Source: Corella eumyota | Taxonomy: Eukaryota > Chordata > Ascidiacea > Phlebobranchia > Corellidae | Assembly (NCBI GenBank): GCA_963082875.1 | Contig: OY720101.1 | Coordinates: 13,415,671-13,479,670 of the forward strand | Length of the DNA stretch: 64,000 bases | Direction: 5' to 3' | Part shown: piece by piece, positions 1 to 15,000 of the stretch | Layout: each line of letters begins with the position of its first letter | Numbering within the stretch: position 1 is the first letter of the stretch | Notes under the pieces: generated by a model | Told to the model about the DNA's origin: nothing | Databases searched by the model: none | What the model saw: only the letters and a program-made list of their open reading frames with translations | Position numbers and translations under genes: made by a program

Positions 1-3000
1 GGAGCTGGGCCAAAACCACATGGAGTTGGTGTAACTAAAGGTACTTTAGGTTGAGATGGAATAAAAGTATCCATATAATTGCAAGGTTCAGGGCCAAAAG
101 TGCTAGGAGTTGGAATATATTTATCACCAACAAATTCTACAGGTACTTTAGGTTGAGATGGAATAAAAGTATCAACATAATTGCAAGGTTCAGGGCCAAA
201 AGTGCAAGGAGATGGGATATATTTATCTCCAACAAATTCTACAGGACCTTTAGGTTGGGATGGAATGTATCCACCGACTTGGTCACAAGGTATTGGTCCA
301 AAGCTGCTTGGAACTGGAATGAATTGGTCTTCAGCATAACCAATTGGTGCTTTAGGTTGGTTGGGAATGTAACCGTCAAAGTAATCGCATGGTTCTGGGC
401 CAAAACCACATGGAGTTGGGGTAACTAAAGGTAGTTTAGGTTGAGATGGAATAAAAGTATCAACATAATTGCAAGGTTCAGGGCCAAAAGTGCAAGGAGT
501 TGGGATATATTTATCTCCAACAAATTCTACAGGACCTTTAGGTTGGGATGGAATGTATCCACCGACTTGGTCACAAGGTATTGGTCCAAAACTACAAGGA
601 GCTGGAATGAATTGGTCTTCAGCATAACCAATTGGTGCTTTGGGTTGGTTGGGAATGTAACCGTCGAAGTAATCGCATGGTGCTGGGCCAAAACCACATG
701 GAGTTGGTGTAACTAAAGGTACGTTAGGTTGAGATGGAATAAAAGTATCCACATAATTGCAAGGTTCAGGGCCAAAGGTGGAAGGAGTTGGAATATATTT
801 GTCTTCAGCATAACCAATTGGTCCTTTAGGTTGGCTAGGAATGTAACCGTCAAAGTAATCGCATGGTGCTGGGCCAAAACCACATGGAGTTGGTGTAACT
901 AAAGGTACTTTAGGTTGAGATGGAATATAAGTATCCACATAATTGCAAGGTTCAGGGCCAAAAGTGCTAGGAGTTGGAATATATTTATCACCAACAAATT
1001 CTACAGGTACTTTAGGTTGAGATGGAATAAAAGTATCAATATAATTGCAAGGTTCAGGGCCAAAGGTGGAAGGAGTTGGAATATATTTGTCTTCAGCATA
1101 ACCAATTGGTCCATTAGGTTGGCTAGGAATGTAACCGTCAAAGTAATCGCATGGTGCTGGGCCAAAACCACATGGAGTTGGTGTAACTAAAGGTACTTTA
1201 GGTTGAGATGGAATAAAAGTATCCACATAATTGCAAGGTTCAGGGCCAAAAGTGCTAGGAGTTGGAATATATTTATCACCAACAAATTCTACAGGTACTT
1301 TAGGTTGAGATGGAATAAAAGTATCAACATAATTGCAAGGTTCAGGGCCAAAAGTGCAAGGAGATGGGATATATTTATCTCCAACAAATTCTACAGGACC
1401 TTTAGGTTGGGATGGAATGTATCCACCGACTTGGTCACAAGGTATTGGTCCAAAGCTGCTTGGAACTGGAATGAATTGGTCTTCAGCATAACCAATTGGT
1501 GCTTTAGGTTGGTTGGGAATGTAACCGTCAAAGTAATCGCATGGTTCTGGGCCAAAACCACATGGAGTTGGGGTAACTAAAGGTAGTTTAGGTTGAGATG
1601 GAATAAAAGTATCAACATAATTGCAAGGTTCAGGGCCAAAAGTACAAGGAGTTGGGATATATTTATCTCCAACAAATTCTACAGGACCTTTAGGTTGGGA
1701 TGGAATGTATCCACCGACTTGGTCACAAGGTATTGGTCCAAAACTACAAGGAGCTGGAATGAATTGGTCTTCAGCATAACCAATTGGTGCTTTGGGTTGG
1801 TTGGGAATGTAACCGTCGAAGTAATCGCATGGTGCTGGGCCAAAACCACATGGAGTTGGTGTAACTAAAGGTACTTTAGGTTGAGATGGAATAAAAGTAT
1901 CCACATAATTGCAAGGTTCAGGGCCAAAAGTGCTAGGAGTTGGAATATATTTATCACCAACAAATTCTACAGGTACTTTAGGTTGAGATGGAATAAAAGT
2001 ATCAACATAATTGCAAGGTTCAGGGCCAAAAGTGCAAGGAGATGGGATATATTTATCTCCAACAAATTCTACAGGACCTTTAGGTTGGGATGGAATGTAT
2101 CCACCGACTTGGTCACAAAGTATTGGTCCAAAGCTGCTTGGAACTGGAATGAATTGGTCTTCAGCATAACCAATTGGTGCTTTAGGTTGGTTGGGAATGT
2201 AACCGTCAAAGTAATCGCATGGTTCTGGGCCAAAACCACATGGAGTTGGGGTAACTAAAGGTAGTTTAGGTTGAGATGGAATAAAAGTATCAACATAATT
2301 GCAAGGTTCAGGGCCAAACGTGCAAGGAGTTGGGATATATTTATCTCCAACAAATTCTACAGGACCTTTAGGTTGGGATGGAATGTATCCACCGACTTGG
2401 TCACAAGGTATTGGTCCAAAACTACAAGGAGCTGGAATGAATTGGTCTTCAGCATAACCAATTGGTGCTTTGGGTTGGTTGGGAATGTAACCGTCGAAGT
2501 AATCGCATGGTGCTGGGCCAAAACCACATGGAGTTGGTGTAACTAAAGGTACTTTAGGTTGAGATGGAATAAAAGTATCCACATAATTGCAAGGTTCAGG
2601 GCCAAAGGTGGAAGGAGTTGGAATATATTTGTCTTCAGCATAACCAATTGGTCCTTTAGGTTGGCTAGGAATGTAACCGTCAAAGTAATCGCATGGTGCT
2701 GGGCCAAAACCACATGGAGTTGGTGTAACTAAAGGTACTTTAGGTTGAGATGGAATATAAGTATCCACATAATTGCAAGGTTCAGGGCCAAAAGTGCTAG
2801 GAGTTGGAATATATTTATCACCAACAAATTCTACAGGTACTTTAGGTTGAGATGGAATAAAAGTATCAACATAATTGCAAGGTTCAGGGCCAAAGGTGGA
2901 AGGAGTTGGAATATATTTGTCTTCAGCATAACCAATTGGTCCATTAGGTTGGCTAGGAATGTAACCGTCAAAGTAATCGCATGGTGCTGGGCCAAAACCA

Positions 3001-6000
3001 CATGGAGTTGGTGTAACTAAAGGTACTTTAGGTTGAGATGGAATAAAAGTATCCACATAATTGCAAGGTTCAGGGCCAAAAATGCTAGGAGTTGGAATAT
3101 ATTTATCACCAACAAATTCTACAGGTACTTTAGGTTGAGATGGAATAAAAGTATCAACATAATTGCAAGGTTCAGGGCCAAAAGTGCAAGGAGATGGGAT
3201 ATATTTATCTCCAACAAATTCTACAGGACCTTTAGGTTGGGATGGAATGTATCCACCGACTTGGTCACAAGGTATTGGTCCAAAGCTGCTTGGAACTGGA
3301 ATGAATTGGTCTTCAGCATAACCAATTGGTGCTTTAGGTTGGTTGGGAATGTAACCGTCAAAGTAATCGCATGGTTCTGGGCCAAAACCACATGGAGTTG
3401 GGGTAACTAAAGGTAGTTTAGGTTGAGATGGAATAAAAGTATCAACATAATTGCAAGGTTCAGGGCCAAAAGTGCAAGGAGTTGGGATATATTTATCTCC
3501 AACAAATTCTACAGGACCTTTAGGTTGGGATGGAATGTATCCACCGACTTGGTCACAAGGTATTGGTCCAAAACTACAAGGAGCTGGAATGAATTGGTCT
3601 TCAGCATAACCAATTGGTGCTTTGGGTTGGTTGGGAATGTAACCGTCGAAGTAATCGCATGGTGCTGGGCCAAAACCACATGGAGTTGGTGTAACTAAAG
3701 GTACTTTAGGTTGAGATGGAATAAAAGTATCCACATAATTGCAAGGTTCAGGGCCAAAGGTGGAAGGAGTTGGAATATATTTGTCTTCAGCATAACCAAT
3801 TGGTCCTTTAGGTTGGCTAGGAATGTAACCGTCAAAGTAATCGCATGGTGCTGGGCCAAAACCACATGGAGTTGGTGTAACTAAAGGTACTTTAGGTTGA
3901 GATGGAATATAAGTATCCACATAATTGCAAGGTTCAGGGCCAAAAGTGCTAGGAGTTGGAATATATTTATCACCAACAAATTCTACAGGTACTTTAGGTT
4001 GAGATGGAATAAAAGTATCAACATAATTGCAAGGTTCAGGGCCAAAGGTGGAAGGAGTTGGAATATATTTGTCTTCAGCATAACCAATTGGTCCTTTAGG
4101 TTGGCTAGGAATGTAACCGTCAAAGTAATCGCATGGTGCTGGGCCAAAACCACATGGAGTTGGTGTAACTAAAGGTACTTTAGGTTGAGATGGAATATAA
4201 GTATCCACATAATTGCAAGGTTCAGGGCCAAAAGTGCTAGGAGTTGGGATATATTTATCACCAACAAATTCTACAGGTACTTTAGGTTGAGATGGAATAA
4301 AAGTATCAACATAATTGCAAGGTTCAGGGCCAAAGGTGGAAGGAGTTGGAATATATTTGTCTTCAGCATAACCAATTGGTCCATTAGGTTGGCTAGGAAT
4401 GTAACCGTCAAAGTAATCGCATGGTGCTGGGCCAAAACCACATGGAGTTGGTGTAACTAAAGGTACTTTAGGTTGAGATGGAATAAAAGTATCCACATAA
4501 TTGCAAGGTTCAGGGCCAAAAGTGCTAGGAGTTGGAATATATTTATCACCAACAAATTCTACAGGTACTTTAGGTTGAGATGGAATAAAAGTATCAACAT
4601 AATTGCAAGGTTCAGGGCCAAAAGTGCAAGGAGATGGGATATATTTATCTCCAACAAATTCTACAGGACCTTTAGGTTGGGATGGAATGTATCCACCGAC
4701 TTGGTCACAAGGTATTGGTCCAAAGCTGCTTGGAACTGGAATGAATTGGTCTTCAGCATAACCAATTGGTGCTTTGGGTTGGTTGGGAATGTAACCGTCA
4801 AAGTAATCGCATGGTTCTGGGCCAAAACCACATGGAGTTGGGGTAACTAAAGGTACTCTAGGCTGAGATGGAATAAAAGTATCAACATAATTGCAAGGTT
4901 CAGGGCCAAAGGTGGAAGGAGTTGGAATATATTTGTCTTCAGCATAACCAATTGGTCCTTTAGGTTGGCTAGGAATGTAACCGTCAAAGTAATCGCATGG
5001 TGCTGGGCCAAAACCACATGGAGTTGGGGTAACTAAAGGTACTTTAGGTTGAGATGGAATAAAAGTATCAACATAATTGCAAGGTTCAGGGCCAAAAGTG
5101 CAAGGAGTTGGGATATATTTATCTCCAACAAATTCTACAGGACCTTTAGGTTGGGATGGAATGTATCCACCGACTTGGTCACAAGGTATTGGTCCAAAGC
5201 TGCTTGGAACTGGAATGAATTGGTCTTCAGCATAACCAATTGGTGCTTTAGGTTGGTTGGGAATGTAACCGTCAAAGTAATCGCATGGTTCTGGGCCAAA
5301 ACCACATGGAGTTGGGGTAACTAAAGGTAGTTTAGGTTGAGATGGAATAAAAGTATCAACATAATTGCAAGGTTCAGGGCCAAAAGTGCAAGGAGTTGGG
5401 ATATATTTATCTCCAACAAATTCTACAGGACCTTTAGGTTGGGATGGAATGTATCCACCGACTTGGTCACAAGGTATTGGTCCAAAACTACAAGGAGCTG
5501 GAATGAATTGGTCTTCAGCATAACCAATTGGTGCTTTGGGTTGGTTGGGAATGTAACCGTCGAAGTAATCGCATGGTGCTGGGCCAAAACCACATGGAGT
5601 TGGTGTAACTAAAGGTACTTTAGGTTGAGATGGAATAAAAGTATCCACATAATTGCAAGGTTCAGGGCCAAAGGTGGAAGGAGTTGGAATATATTTGTCT
5701 TCAGCATAACCAATTGGTCCTTTAGGTTGGCTAGGAATGTAACCGTCAAAGTAATCGCATGGTGCTGGGCCAAAACCACATGGAGTTGGTGTAACTAAAG
5801 GTACTTTAGGTTGAGATGGAATATAAGTATCCACATAATTGCAAGGTTCAGGGCCAAAAGTGCTAGGAGTTGGAATATATTTATCACCAACAAATTCTAC
5901 AGGTACTTTAGGTTGAGATGGAATAAAAGTATCAACATAATTGCAAGGTTCAGGGCCAAAGGTGGAAGGAGTTGGAATATATTTGTCTTCAGCATAACCA

Positions 6001-9000
6001 ATTGGTCCTTTAGGTTGGCTAGGAATGTAACCGTCAAAGTAATCGCATGGTGCTGGGCCAAAACCACATGGAGTTGGTGTAACTAAAGGTACTTTAGGTT
6101 GAGATGGAATATAAGTATCCACATAATTGCAAGGTTCAGGGCCAAAAGTGCTAGGAGTTGGGATATATTTATCACCAACAAATTCTACAGGTACTTTAGG
6201 TTGAGATGGAATAAAAGTATCAACATAATTGCAAGGTTCAGGGCCAAAGGTGGAAGGAGTTGGAATATATTTGTCTTCAGCATAACCAATTGGTCCATTA
6301 GGTTGGCTAGGAATGTAACCGTCAAAGTAATCGCATGGTGCTGGGCCAAAACCACATGGAGTTGGTGTAACTAAAGGTACTTTAGGTTGAGATGGAATAA
6401 AAGTATCCACATAATTGCAAGGTTCAGGGCCAAAAGTGCTAGGAGTTGGAATATATTTATCACCAACAAATTCTACAGGTACTTTAGGTTGAGATGGAAT
6501 AAAAGTATCAACATAATTGCAAGGTTCAGGGCCAAAAGTGCAAGGAGATGGGATATATTTATCTCCAACAAATTCTACAGGACCTTTAGGTTGGGATGGA
6601 ATGTATCCACCGACTTGGTCACAAGGTATTGGTCCAAAGCTGCTTGGAACTGGAATGAATTGGTCTTCAGCATAACCAATTGGTGCTTTGGGTTGGTTGG
6701 GAATGTAACCGTCAAAGTAATCGCATGGTTCTGGGCCAAAACCACATGGAGTTGGGGTAACTAAAGGTACTCTAGGCTGAGATGGAATAAAAGTATCAAC
6801 ATAATTGCAAGGTTCAGGGCCAAAGGTGGAAGGAGTTGGAATATATTTGTCTTCAGCATAACCAATTGGTCCTTTAGGTTGGCTAGGAATGTAACCGTCA
6901 AAGTAATCGCATGGTGCTGGGCCAAAACCACATGGAGTTGGGGTAACTAAAGGTACTTTAGGTTGAGATGGAATAAAAGTATCAACATAATTGCAAGGTT
7001 CAGGGCCAAAAGTGCAAGGAGTTGGGATATATTTATCTCCAACAAATTCTACAGGACCTTTAGGTTGGGATGGAATGTATCCACCGACTTGGTCACAAGG
7101 TATTGGTCCAAAACTACAAGGAGCTGGAATGAATTGGTCTTCAGCATAACCAATTGGTGCTTTGGGTTGGTTGGGAATGTAACCGTCGAAGTAATCGCAT
7201 GGTGCTGGGCCAAAACCACATGGAGTTGGTGTAACTAAAGGTACTTTAGGTTGAGATGGAATAAAAGTATCCACATAATTGCAAGGTTCAGGGCCAAAGG
7301 TGGAAGGAGTTGGAATATATTTGTCTTCAGCATAACCAATTGGTCCTTTAGGTTGGCTAGGAATGTAACCGTCAAAGTAATCGCATGGTGCTGGGCCAAA
7401 ACCACATGGAGTTGGTGTAACTAAAGGTACTTTAGGTTGAGATGGAATATAAGTATCCACATAATTGCAAGGTTCAGGGCCAAAAGTGCTAGGAGTTGGA
7501 ATATATTTATCACCAACAAATTCTACAGGTACTTTAGGTTGAGATGGAATAAAAGTATCAACATAATTGCAAGGTTCAGGGCCAAAGGTGGAAGGAGTTG
7601 GAATATATTTGTCTTCAGCATAACCAATTGGTCCATTAGGTTGGCTAGGAATGTAACCGTCAAAGTAATCGCATGGTGCTGGGCCAAAACCACATGGAGT
7701 TGGTGTAACTAAAGGTACTTTAGGTTGAGATGGAATAAAAGTATCCACATAATTGCAAGGTTCAGGGCCAAAAATGCTAGGAGTTGGAATATATTTATCA
7801 CCAACAAATTCTACAGGTACTTTAGGTTGAGATGGAATAAAAGTATCAACATAATTGCAAGGTTCAGGGCCAAAAGTGCAAGGAGATGGGATATATTTAT
7901 CTCCAACAAATTCTACAGGACCTTTAGGTTGGGATGGAATGTATCCACCGACTTGGTCACAAGGTATTGGTCCAAAGCTGCTTGGAACTGGAATGAATTG
8001 GTCTTCAGCATAACCAATTGGTGCTTTAGGTTGGTTGGGAATGTAACCGTCAAAGTAATCGCATGGTTCTGGGCCAAAACCACATGGAGTTGGGGTAACT
8101 AAAGGTAGTTTAGGTTGAGATGGAATAAAAGTATCAACATAATTGCAAGGTTCAGGGCCAAAAGTGCAAGGAGTTGGGATATATTTATCTCCAACAAATT
8201 CTACAGGACCTTTAGGTTGGGATGGAATGTATCCACCGACTTGGTCACAAGGTATTGGTCCAAAACTACAAGGAGCTGGAATGAATTGGTCTTCAGCATA
8301 ACCAATTGGTGCTTTGGGTTGGTTGGGAATGTAACCGTCGAAGTAATCGCATGGTGCTGGGCCAAAACCACATGGAGTTGGTGTAACTAAAGGTACTTTA
8401 GGTTGAGATGGAATAAAAGTATCCACATAATTGCAAGGTTCAGGGCCAAAGGTGGAAGGAGTTGGAATATATTTGTCTTCAGCATAACCAATTGGTCCTT
8501 TAGGTTGGCTAGGAATGTAACCGTCAAAGTAATCGCATGGTGCTGGGCCAAAACCACATGGAGTTGGTGTAACTAAAGGTACTTTAGGTTGAGATGGAAT
8601 ATAAGTATCCACATAATTGCAAGGTTCAGGGCCAAAAGTGCTAGGAGTTGGAATATATTTATCACCAACAAATTCTACAGGTACTTTAGGTTGAGATGGA
8701 ATAAAAGTATCAACATAATTGCAAGGTTCAGGGCCAAAGGTGGAAGGAGTTGGAATATATTTGTCTTCAGCATAACCAATTGGTCCTTTAGGTTGGCTAG
8801 GAATGTAACCGTCAAAGTAATCGCATGGTGCTGGGCCAAAACCACATGGAGTTGGTGTAACTAAAGGTACTTTAGGTTGAGATGGAATATAAGTATCCAC
8901 ATAATTGCAAGGTTCAGGGCCAAAAGTGCTAGGAGTTGGGATATATTTATCACCAACAAATTCTACAGGTACTTTAGGTTGAGATGGAATAAAAGTATCA

Positions 9001-12000
9001 ACATAATTGCAAGGTTCAGGGCCAAAGGTGGAAGGAGTTGGAATATATTTGTCTTCAGCATAACCAATTGGTCCATTAGGTTGGCTAGGAATATAACCGT
9101 CAAAGTAATCGCATGGTGCTGGGCCAAAACCACATGGAGTTGGTGTAACTAAAGGTACTTTAGGTTGAGATGGAATAAAAGTATCCACATAATTGCAAGG
9201 TTCAGGGCCAAAAGTGCTAGGAGTTGGAATATATTTATCACCAACAAATTCTACAGGTACTTTAGGTTGAGATGGAATAAAAGTATCAACATAATTGCAA
9301 GGTTCAGGGCCAAAAGTGCAAGGAGATGGGATATATTTATCTCCAACAAATTCTACAGGACCTTTAGGTTGGGATGGAATGTATCCACCGACTTGGTCAC
9401 AAGGTATTGGTCCAAAGCTGCTTGGAACTGGAATGAATTGGTCTTCAGCATAACCAATTGGTGCTTTGGGTTGGTTGGGAATGTAACCGTCAAAGTAATC
9501 GCATGGTTCTGGGCCAAAACCACATGGAGTTGGGGTAACTAAAGGTACTCTAGGCTGAGATGGAATAAAAGTATCAACATAATTGCAAGGTTCAGGGCCA
9601 AAGGTGGAAGGAGTTGGAATATATTTGTCTTCAGCATAACCAATTGGTCCTTTAGGTTGGCTAGGAATGTAACCGTCAAAGTAATCGCATGGTGCTGGGC
9701 CAAAACCACATGGAGTTGGGGTAACTAAAGGTACTTTAGGTTGAGATGGAATAAAAGTATCAACATAATTGCAAGGTTCAGGGCCAAAAGTGCAAGGAGT
9801 TGGGATATATTTATCTCCAACAAATTCTACAGGACCTTTAGGTTGGGATGGAATGTATCCACCGACTTGGTCACAAGGTATTGGTCCAAAGCTGCTTGGA
9901 ACTGGAATGAATTGGTCTTCAGCATAACCAATTGGTGCTTTAGGTTGGTTGGGAATGTAACCGTCAAAGTAATCGCATGGTTCTGGGCCAAAACCACATG
10001 GAGTTGGGGTAACTAAAGGTAGTTTAGGTTGAGATGGAATAAAAGTATCAACATAATTGCAAGGTTCAGGGCCAAAAGTGCAAGGAGTTGGGATATATTT
10101 ATCTCCAACAAATTCTACAGGACCTTTAGGTTGGGATGGAATGTATCCACCGACTTGGTCACAAGGTATTGGTCCAAAACTACAAGGAGCTGGAATGAAT
10201 TGGTCTTCAGCATAACCAATTGGTGCTTTGGGTTGGTTGGGAATGTAACCGTCGAAGTAATCGCATGGTGCTGGGCCAAAACCACATGGAGTTGGTGTAA
10301 CTAAAGGTACTTTAGGTTGAGATGGAATAAAAGTATCCACATAATTGCAAGGTTCAGGGCCAAAGGTGGAAGGAGTTGGAATATATTTGTCTTCAGCATA
10401 ACCAATTGGTCCTTTAGGTTGGCTAGGAATGTAACCGTCAAAGTAATCGCATGGTGCTGGGCCAAAACCACATGGAGTTGGTGTAACTAAAGGTACTTTA
10501 GGTTGAGATGGAATATAAGTATCCACATAATTGCAAGGTTCAGGGCCAAAAGTGCTAGGAGTTGGAATATATTTATCACCAACAAATTCTACAGGTACTT
10601 TAGGTTGAGATGGAATAAAAGTATCAACATAATTGCAAGGTTCAGGGCCAAAGGTGGAAGGAGTTGGAATATATTTGTCTTCAGCATAACCAATTGGTCC
10701 TTTAGGTTGGCTAGGAATGTAACCGTCAAAGTAATCGCATGGTGCTGGGCCAAAACCACATGGAGTTGGTGTAACTAAAGGTACTTTAGGTTGAGATGGA
10801 ATATAAGTATCCACATAATTGCAAGGTTCAGGGCCAAAAGTGCTAGGAGTTGGGATATATTTATCACCAACAAATTCTACAGGTACTTTAGGTTGAGATG
10901 GAATAAAAGTATCAACATAATTGCAAGGTTCAGGGCCAAAGGTGGAAGGAGTTGGAATATATTTGTCTTCAGCATAACCAATTGGTCCATTAGGTTGGCT
11001 AGGAATGTAACCGTCAAAGTAATCGCATGGTGCTGGGCCAAAACCACATGGAGTTGGTGTAACTAAAGGTACTTTAGGTTGAGATGGAATAAAAGTATCC
11101 ACATAATTGCAAGGTTCAGGGCCAAAAGTGCTAGGAGTTGGAATATATTTATCACCAACAAATTCTACAGGTACTTTAGGTTGAGATGGAATAAAAGTAT
11201 CAACATAATTGCAAGGTTCAGGGCCAAAAGTGCAAGGAGATGGGATATATTTATCTCCAACAAATTCTACAGGACCTTTAGGTTGGGATGGAATGTATCC
11301 ACCGACTTGGTCACAAGGTATTGGTCCAAAGCTGCTTGGAACTGGAATGAATTGGTCTTCAGCATAACCAATTGGTGCTTTGGGTTGGTTGGGAATGTAA
11401 CCGTCAAAGTAATCGCATGGTTCTGGGCCAAAACCACATGGAGTTGGGGTAACTAAAGGTACTCTAGGCTGAGATGGAATAAAAGTATCAACATAATTGC
11501 AAGGTTCAGGGCCAAAGGTGGAAGGAGTTGGAATATATTTGTCTTCAGCATAACCAATTGGTCCTTTAGGTTGGCTAGGAATGTAACCGTCAAAGTAATC
11601 GCATGGTGCTGGGCCAAAACCACATGGAGTTGGGGTAACTAAAGGTACTTTAGGTTGAGATGGAATAAAAGTATCAACATAATTGCAAGGTTCAGGGCCA
11701 AAAGTGCAAGGAGTTGGGATATATTTATCTCCAACAAATTCTACAGGACCTTTAGGTTGGGATGGAATGTATCCACCGACTTGGTCACAAGGTATTGGTC
11801 CAAAGCTGCTTGGAACTGGAATGAATTGGTCTTCAGCATAACCAATTGGTGCTTTTGGTTGGTTGGGAATGTAACCGTCAAAGTAATCGCATGGTGCTGG
11901 GCCAAAACCACATGGAGTTGGTGTAACTAAAGGTACTTTAGGTTGAGATGGAATATAAGTATCCACATAATTGCAAGGATCAGGGCCAAAAGTGCTAGGA

Positions 12001-15000
12001 GTTGGAATATATTTATCACCAACAAATTCTACAGGTACTTTAGGTTGAGATGGAATAAAAGTATCAACATAATTGCAAGGTTCAGGGCCAAAGGTGGAAG
12101 GAGTTGGAATATATTTGTCTTCAGCATAACCAATTGGTCCATTAGGTTGGCTAGGAATGTAACCGTCAAAGTAATCGCATGGTGCTGGGCCAAAACCACA
12201 TGGAGTTGGTGTAACTAAAGGTACTTTAGGTTGAGATGGAATAAAAGTATCCACATAATTGCAAGGTTCAGGGCCAAAAGTGCTAGGAGTTGGAATATAT
12301 TTATCACCAACAAATTCTACAGGTACTTTAGGTTGAGATGGAACAAAAGTATCAACATAATTGCAAGGTTCAGGGCCAAAAGTGCAAGGAGATGGGATAT
12401 ATTTATCTCCAACAAATTCTACAGGACCTTTAGGTTGAGATGGAATGTATCCACCGACTTGGTCACAAGGTATTGGTCCAAAGCTGCTTGGAACTGGAAT
12501 GAATTGGTCTTCAGCATAACCAATTGGTGCTTTGGGTTGGTTGGGAATGTAACCGTCAAAGTAATCGCATGGTTCTGGGCCAAAACCACATGGAGTTGGG
12601 GTAACTAAAGGTACTCTAGGCTGAGATGGAATAAAAGTATCAACATAATTGCAAGGTTCAGGGCCAAAGGTGGAAGGAGTTGGTGAAATATAAATCTTTT
12701 CAACAATTTCTTCAACAGGTTTCAGGGCTTGGGGAACGTTAGGATTAATAAAATCTATTGGTTTATTAAAATTATCTGTATTAAAGGGCGTAAAAATTTC
12801 TTCAATAACTTCTATAATTGGTTTAGGATCATGAGAGATTAAGTTATTAACATAATCTAATGGCGAAATTCCATGGTCATATGATAAAGGATTGTATTCT
12901 TCGATATGGTCACAGGGTATTGGTCCAAAATTACAAGGAGCTGGAATGAATTGGTCTTCAGCATAACCAATTGGTGCTTTGAATTGGTTCGGAATGTAAC
13001 CGTCAAAGTAATCGCATGGTGCTGGGCCAAAACCACATGGAGTTGGTGTAACTAAAGGTACTTTAGGTTGAGATGGAATAAAAGTATCCACATAATTGCA
13101 AGGTTCAGGGCCAAAAGTGCAAGGAGATGAGATATATTTATCACCAACAAATTCTACAGGTACTTTAGGTTGAGATGGAACAAAAGTATCAACATAATTG
13201 CAAGGTTCAGGGCCAAAAGTGCAAGGAGATGGGATATATTTATCTCCAACAAATTCTACAGGACCTTTAGGTTGGGATGGAATGTATCCACCGACTTGGT
13301 CACAAGGTATTGGTCCAAAGCTGCTTGGAACTGGAATGAATTGGTCTTCAGCATAACCAATTGGTGCTTTGGGTTGGTTGGGAATGTAACCGTCAAAGTA
13401 ATCGCATGGTGCTGGGCCAAAACCACATGGAGTTGGTGTAACTAAAGGTACTTTAGGTTGAGATGGAATAAAAGTATCAACATAATTGCAAGGTTCAGGA
13501 CCAAAAGTGCAAGGAGATGGAATATATTTATCACCAACAAAATCTACAGGTACTTTAGGTTGGGATGGAACAAAAGTATCAACATAATTGCAAGGTTCAG
13601 AGCCAAAGGTGGAAGGAGTTGGAATATATTTGTTATCAGCATAACCAATTGGTCCTTTAGGTTGGCTAGGAATGTAACCGTCAAAGTAATCGCATGGTGC
13701 TGGGCCAAAACCACATGGAGTTGGTGTAACTAAAGGTACTTTAGGTTGAGATGGAATAAAAGTATCCACATAATTGCAAGGTTCAGGGCCAAAAGTGCAA
13801 GGAGATGGGATATATTTATCTCCAACAAATTCTACAGGACCTTTAGGTTGGGATGGAATGTATCCACCGACTTGGTCACAAGGTATTGGTCCAAAGCTAC
13901 AAGGAGCTGGAATGAATTGGTCTTCAGCATAACCAATTGGTGCTTTTGGTTGGTTGGGAATGTAACCAGCAAAGTAATCGCATGGTGCTGGGCCAAAACC
14001 ACATGGAGTTGGTGTAACTAAAGGTACTTTAGGTTGAGATGGAATAAAAGTATCCACATAATTGCAAGGTTCAGGGCCAAAAGTGCTAGGAGTTGGAATA
14101 TATTTATCACCAATAAATTCTACAGGTACTTTAGGTTGAGATGGAATAAAAGTATCAACATAATTGCAAGGTTCAGGGCCAAAGGTGGAAGGAGTTGGAA
14201 TATATTTGTCTTCAGCATAACCAATTGGTCCATTAGGTTGGCTAGGAATGTAACCGTCAAAGTAATCGCATGGTGCTGGGCCAAAACCACATGGAGTTGG
14301 GGTAACTAAAGGTACTTTAGGTTGAGATGGAATAAAAGTATCCACATAATTGCAAGGTTCAGGGCCAAAAGTGCTAGGAGTTGGAATATATTTATCACCA
14401 ACAAATTCTAAAGGTACTTTAGGTTGAGATGGAATAAAAGTATCAACATAATTGCAAGGTTCAGGGCCAAAAGTGCAAGGAGATGGGATATATTTATCTC
14501 CAACAAATTCTACAGGACCTTTAGGTTGGGATGGAATGTATCCACCGACTTGGTCACAAGGTATTGGTCCAAAGCTGCTTGGAACTGGAATGAATTGGTC
14601 TTCAGCATAACCAATTGGTCCTTTAGGTTGGCTAGGTATGTAACCGTCAAAGTAATCGCATGGTGCTGGGCCAAAACCACATGGAGTTGGTGTAACTAAA
14701 GGTACTTTAGGTTGAGATGGAATAAAAGTATCCACATAATTGCAAGGTTCAGGGCCAAAAGTGCTAGGAGTTGGAATATATTTATCACCAACAAATTCTA
14801 CAGGTACTTTAGGTTGAGATGGAATAAAAGTATCAACATAATTGCAAGGTTCAGGGCCAAAAGTGCAAGGAGATGGGATATATTTATCTCCAACAAATTC
14901 TACAGGACCTTTAGGTTGGGATGGAATGTATCCACCGACTTGGTCACAAGGTATTGGTCCAAAGCTACAAGGAGCTGGAATGAATTGGTCTTCAGCATAA

